A DNA stretch of 64,000 nt. Origin: Verrucomicrobiota bacterium (GTDB lineage Bacteria; Chlamydiota; Chlamydiia; Chlamydiales; Rhabdochlamydiaceae). Under the pieces are notes generated by a model. It saw nothing but the letters and a program-made list of their open reading frames with translations. It searched no databases and was not told where the DNA came from. A program made the translations under genes and the position numbers. Each line of letters begins with the position of its first letter. Position 1 is the stretch's first letter. Of the stretch, positions 62,761-64,000 are shown piece after piece. The stretch spans positions 62,001 to 126,000 of the forward strand of contig JAFEGH010000003.1 of the NCBI GenBank assembly GCA_018240065.1. Direction: 5' to 3'.

Positions 62761-62925
62761 TCTATAGGGAAGGGGATAAAGATGGAGGAATTGTCGTTTG
62801 ACCGGGTGCCAGAGCAGCTTTTGCCAGGGCTTTTAAGGTTAAGTCCTGCTTAAACGAACTCAAGGTCAGCGCAATCGAATCCTCTTTGACAGTTGTCTGA
62901 TCGTTTTTATCCCCTTGCCTATAGA
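62761..62925. repeat. 20-base imperfect inverted repeat pair
   Basis: TCTATAGGGAAGGGGATAAA at the left and TTTATCCCCTTGCCTATAGA at the right match in 19 of 20 positions when inverted, 125 bases apart. No target duplication is apparent. Lies upstream of the effector-like gene. Confidence 0.6.
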
Positions 62926-63335
62926 CCAACCCCTTAAGATTGCGGGTTGGGATAATTTAACAAGCTAATATTCAGTTTCTTGAAAGATTGATTCGAAACC
63001 TTCTTTGAAGCTCGAAATCACATTCCTTCTAAGGTTCATTTTATATAAAATTTAATTAAATTTAACTTAATTCTTCTCTATAAAAACGCGTGATTTTCAA
63101 AAGTTGTTATTAAGTAGGTAATTAAGGTGCTAATTTATTTTTTTAAATCCTGTCTATCAGGCGTAGGACGCTCCGTTAACTGTCTTTAAATATCACAAAG
63201 TAAGTGGTTTATATTTTAAACGAAGGGGGATTTGGAGAGACGGGCTTCCGAAATTGCCTTAAATATCCCAACCAGCATGATACATGGCATTTCCGGGGTG
63301 CTCAATCCTGAGGGCGTACGTAAAGCGCCTTAAGC

Positions 63336-63348
63336 ACCTATCCTAATA
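63336..63348. repeat. Single copy of the ACCTATCCTAATA element end
   Basis: The 13 bases are identical to positions 39709-39721, the outer end of the 82-base inverted-repeat element. Here the other end is missing. Confidence 0.45.
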
Positions 63349-63536
63349 GAATTTTACGCCGCTGTGGCTCAGCTGAAACCTAAGTTCAGAAGTTGTTTGG
63401 GTATAGTTTGGATATAGACTCAAATTCTTCCTAAGTGATAGATTCTTGTCCCAAATTGATCCCGCTGCTTTCTATTCTTGTTCTAGAGAGAATGCGGCAT
63501 CAAAAATAGACTCCAACAACCCCCAACTTGTGAATT

Positions 63537-63767
63537 ATGAAAGAGTTCATTGCTTATCTGATTAAAAATCTCGTCGATCAGCCCGATGCTGTTGAAGTCC
63601 AAATTTTCGATGGCCAGCAAGGCACTGTCGTAGAAGTTAAAGTTTCCGCAGACGATATCGCCAAAGTGGTCGGCAAACAAGGAAGAACAATCAAATCGCT
63701 TCGCACGATTGCGATGACTGTAGGCGCGCGTTTCGGCCGCAGAGTAAGATTGGAGCTTGTTCACTAA
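63537..63767 (+). CDS. KH-domain RNA-binding protein (KhpA/YlqC-like)
   Basis: 76 residues, a single type II KH domain: EVKVSADDIAKVVGKQGRTIKSLRTIAMTVG with the GxxG loop as GKQG near residue 47-50. Such proteins bind RNA broadly and, with KhpB/Jag, affect cell size and wall synthesis. Whole-domain length with no extension. Monocistronic; no good ribosome site precedes the ATG. Confidence 0.92.
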   Translation: MKEFIAYLIKNLVDQPDAVEVQIFDGQQGTVVEVKVSADDIAKVVGKQGRTIKSLRTIAMTVGARFGRRVRLELVH

Positions 63768-63947
63768 TTTCTCTTGTCTCCGTAATGGTTTTGAAAAATT
63801 TTGATGTTTTAAAAAAATTACTATGCTAGTTTTTTTCTAAGAGACTAACTTCAACATGGGATTTTGAGATCAGGATCGTGCAGAGACGATTGAAGATCAA
63901 AAGACCTCATTTGCAGTAGGTCTCGAAACGTCAGATACAGGAGTTAG

Positions 63948-64000
63948 ATGATCACTGGTTTGAGCATCGCCATTGAGCAAAATGGAGACAAGCGCATCTT
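63948..64000 (+). CDS. Partial gene, unidentified
   Basis: A strong AGGAGTTAG precedes ATG at 63948, and the frame reads MITGLSIAIEQNGDKRI to the window edge. Only about 17 residues are visible, too few for identification. The ribosome site makes it a likely real gene start. Confidence 0.6.
   Translation, partial: MITGLSIAIEQNGDKRI

Larger units (their letters stand above)
62737..63536. other. Gene-poor stretch with repeats
   Basis: An 800-base gap. It holds the inverted repeat 62761-62925, an AT-rich middle (62980-63200), a copy of the ACCTATCCTAATA end at 63336-63348, and the TATACCCAAAC motif (minus) near 63395-63405. It looks like accumulated remnants of small mobile elements plus promoters. 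No gene is supported. Confidence 0.55.

Overview
The window reads as a chromosomal segment of an environmental (amoeba-associated) member of the order Chlamydiales. The evidence is mixed. Seen in the sequence: a compact division/cell-wall run murF-mraY-murD-LysM(nlpD-like)-ftsW-murG-murC-ftsQ-like-cutA, a HPr kinase-ptsH-ptsI run next to comEC and an SMI1-like gene, ybaB-dnaX, a fused E1 alpha/beta 2-oxoacid dehydrogenase, an extra GroEL paralogue, and three MOMP-like outer-membrane proteins of the type common in Waddlia/Parachlamydia relatives. Known of the group: the mur/ftsW/murG/murC order and the pts/ybaB/dnaX order resemble those of Chlamydia. Inferred: the roughly balanced base composition, larger gene set and secreted proteins suggest a non-Chlamydiaceae lineage such as Waddliaceae or Criblamydiaceae. 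The species cannot be fixed by eye.

Layout. 1-7.5 kb: serS, an effector-like orphan, an MFS exporter with a dyad operator upstream, then a UPF0158/AT-hook protein coupled to the E1 fusion. 7.5-16.4 kb (mostly minus): a lone small gene, an overlapping DUF2156 transferase/TauD-like oxygenase pair, a YycJ-type hydrolase, a MazG-like protein, a receiver/metallo-beta-lactamase fusion with a Glu in the phosphoacceptor place, ftsK with a small membrane protein, uppP, and tRNA-His. 16.6-27.6 kb: tandem MOMP-like porins, comEC, ndh, the regulatory PTS (hprK-ptsH-ptsI), a third MOMP-like porin and an orphan POTRA protein. 27.6-37.6 kb: ybaB-dnaX, a 7TM-HD (PgpH-like) phosphodiesterase, an exported GNAT-like protein, SDR, phosphohexomutase, an iron/zinc-cysteine cluster protein, a metallophosphoesterase and a basic protein. 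37.9-46.9 kb: two tandem receiver-only regulators, a SulP transporter, a heptosyltransferase-like protein, groEL paralogue-coaX, nadC, rsmI and tRNA-Cys. 47-51 kb: a large secreted GH64-like protein with a polyproline linker, an outer-membrane barrel and an AhpD-like protein. 51.2-62 kb: the mur/fts cluster and cutA. 62-64 kb: an effector-like gene, an 800-base gene-poor stretch with repeats, a KH-domain RNA-binding protein and the start of an unidentified gene.

How the genes work together. The window provides most of the cytoplasmic and lipid-linked steps of peptidoglycan precursor synthesis (MurC, MurD, MurF, MraY, MurG, with UppP recycling the carrier) and division partners (FtsW, FtsQ-like, FtsK, LysM protein). 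HprK, HPr and EI form a phosphorelay with no sugar permease in view, so it probably serves regulation. Several single genes (nadC, coaX, ndh) concern NAD and CoA supply. The surface and secreted set (MOMP-like porins, GH64-like protein, exported GNAT, effector-like orphans) is the part most likely to be lineage-specific.

The most novel candidates are the DUF2156/TauD pair, the secreted GH64-like protein, the duplicated receiver genes with duplicated promoters, the Glu-substituted receiver/hydrolase fusion, the exported GNAT, and a mobile-element-like inverted repeat. No CRISPR array, complete insertion sequence, prophage or rRNA operon was seen.
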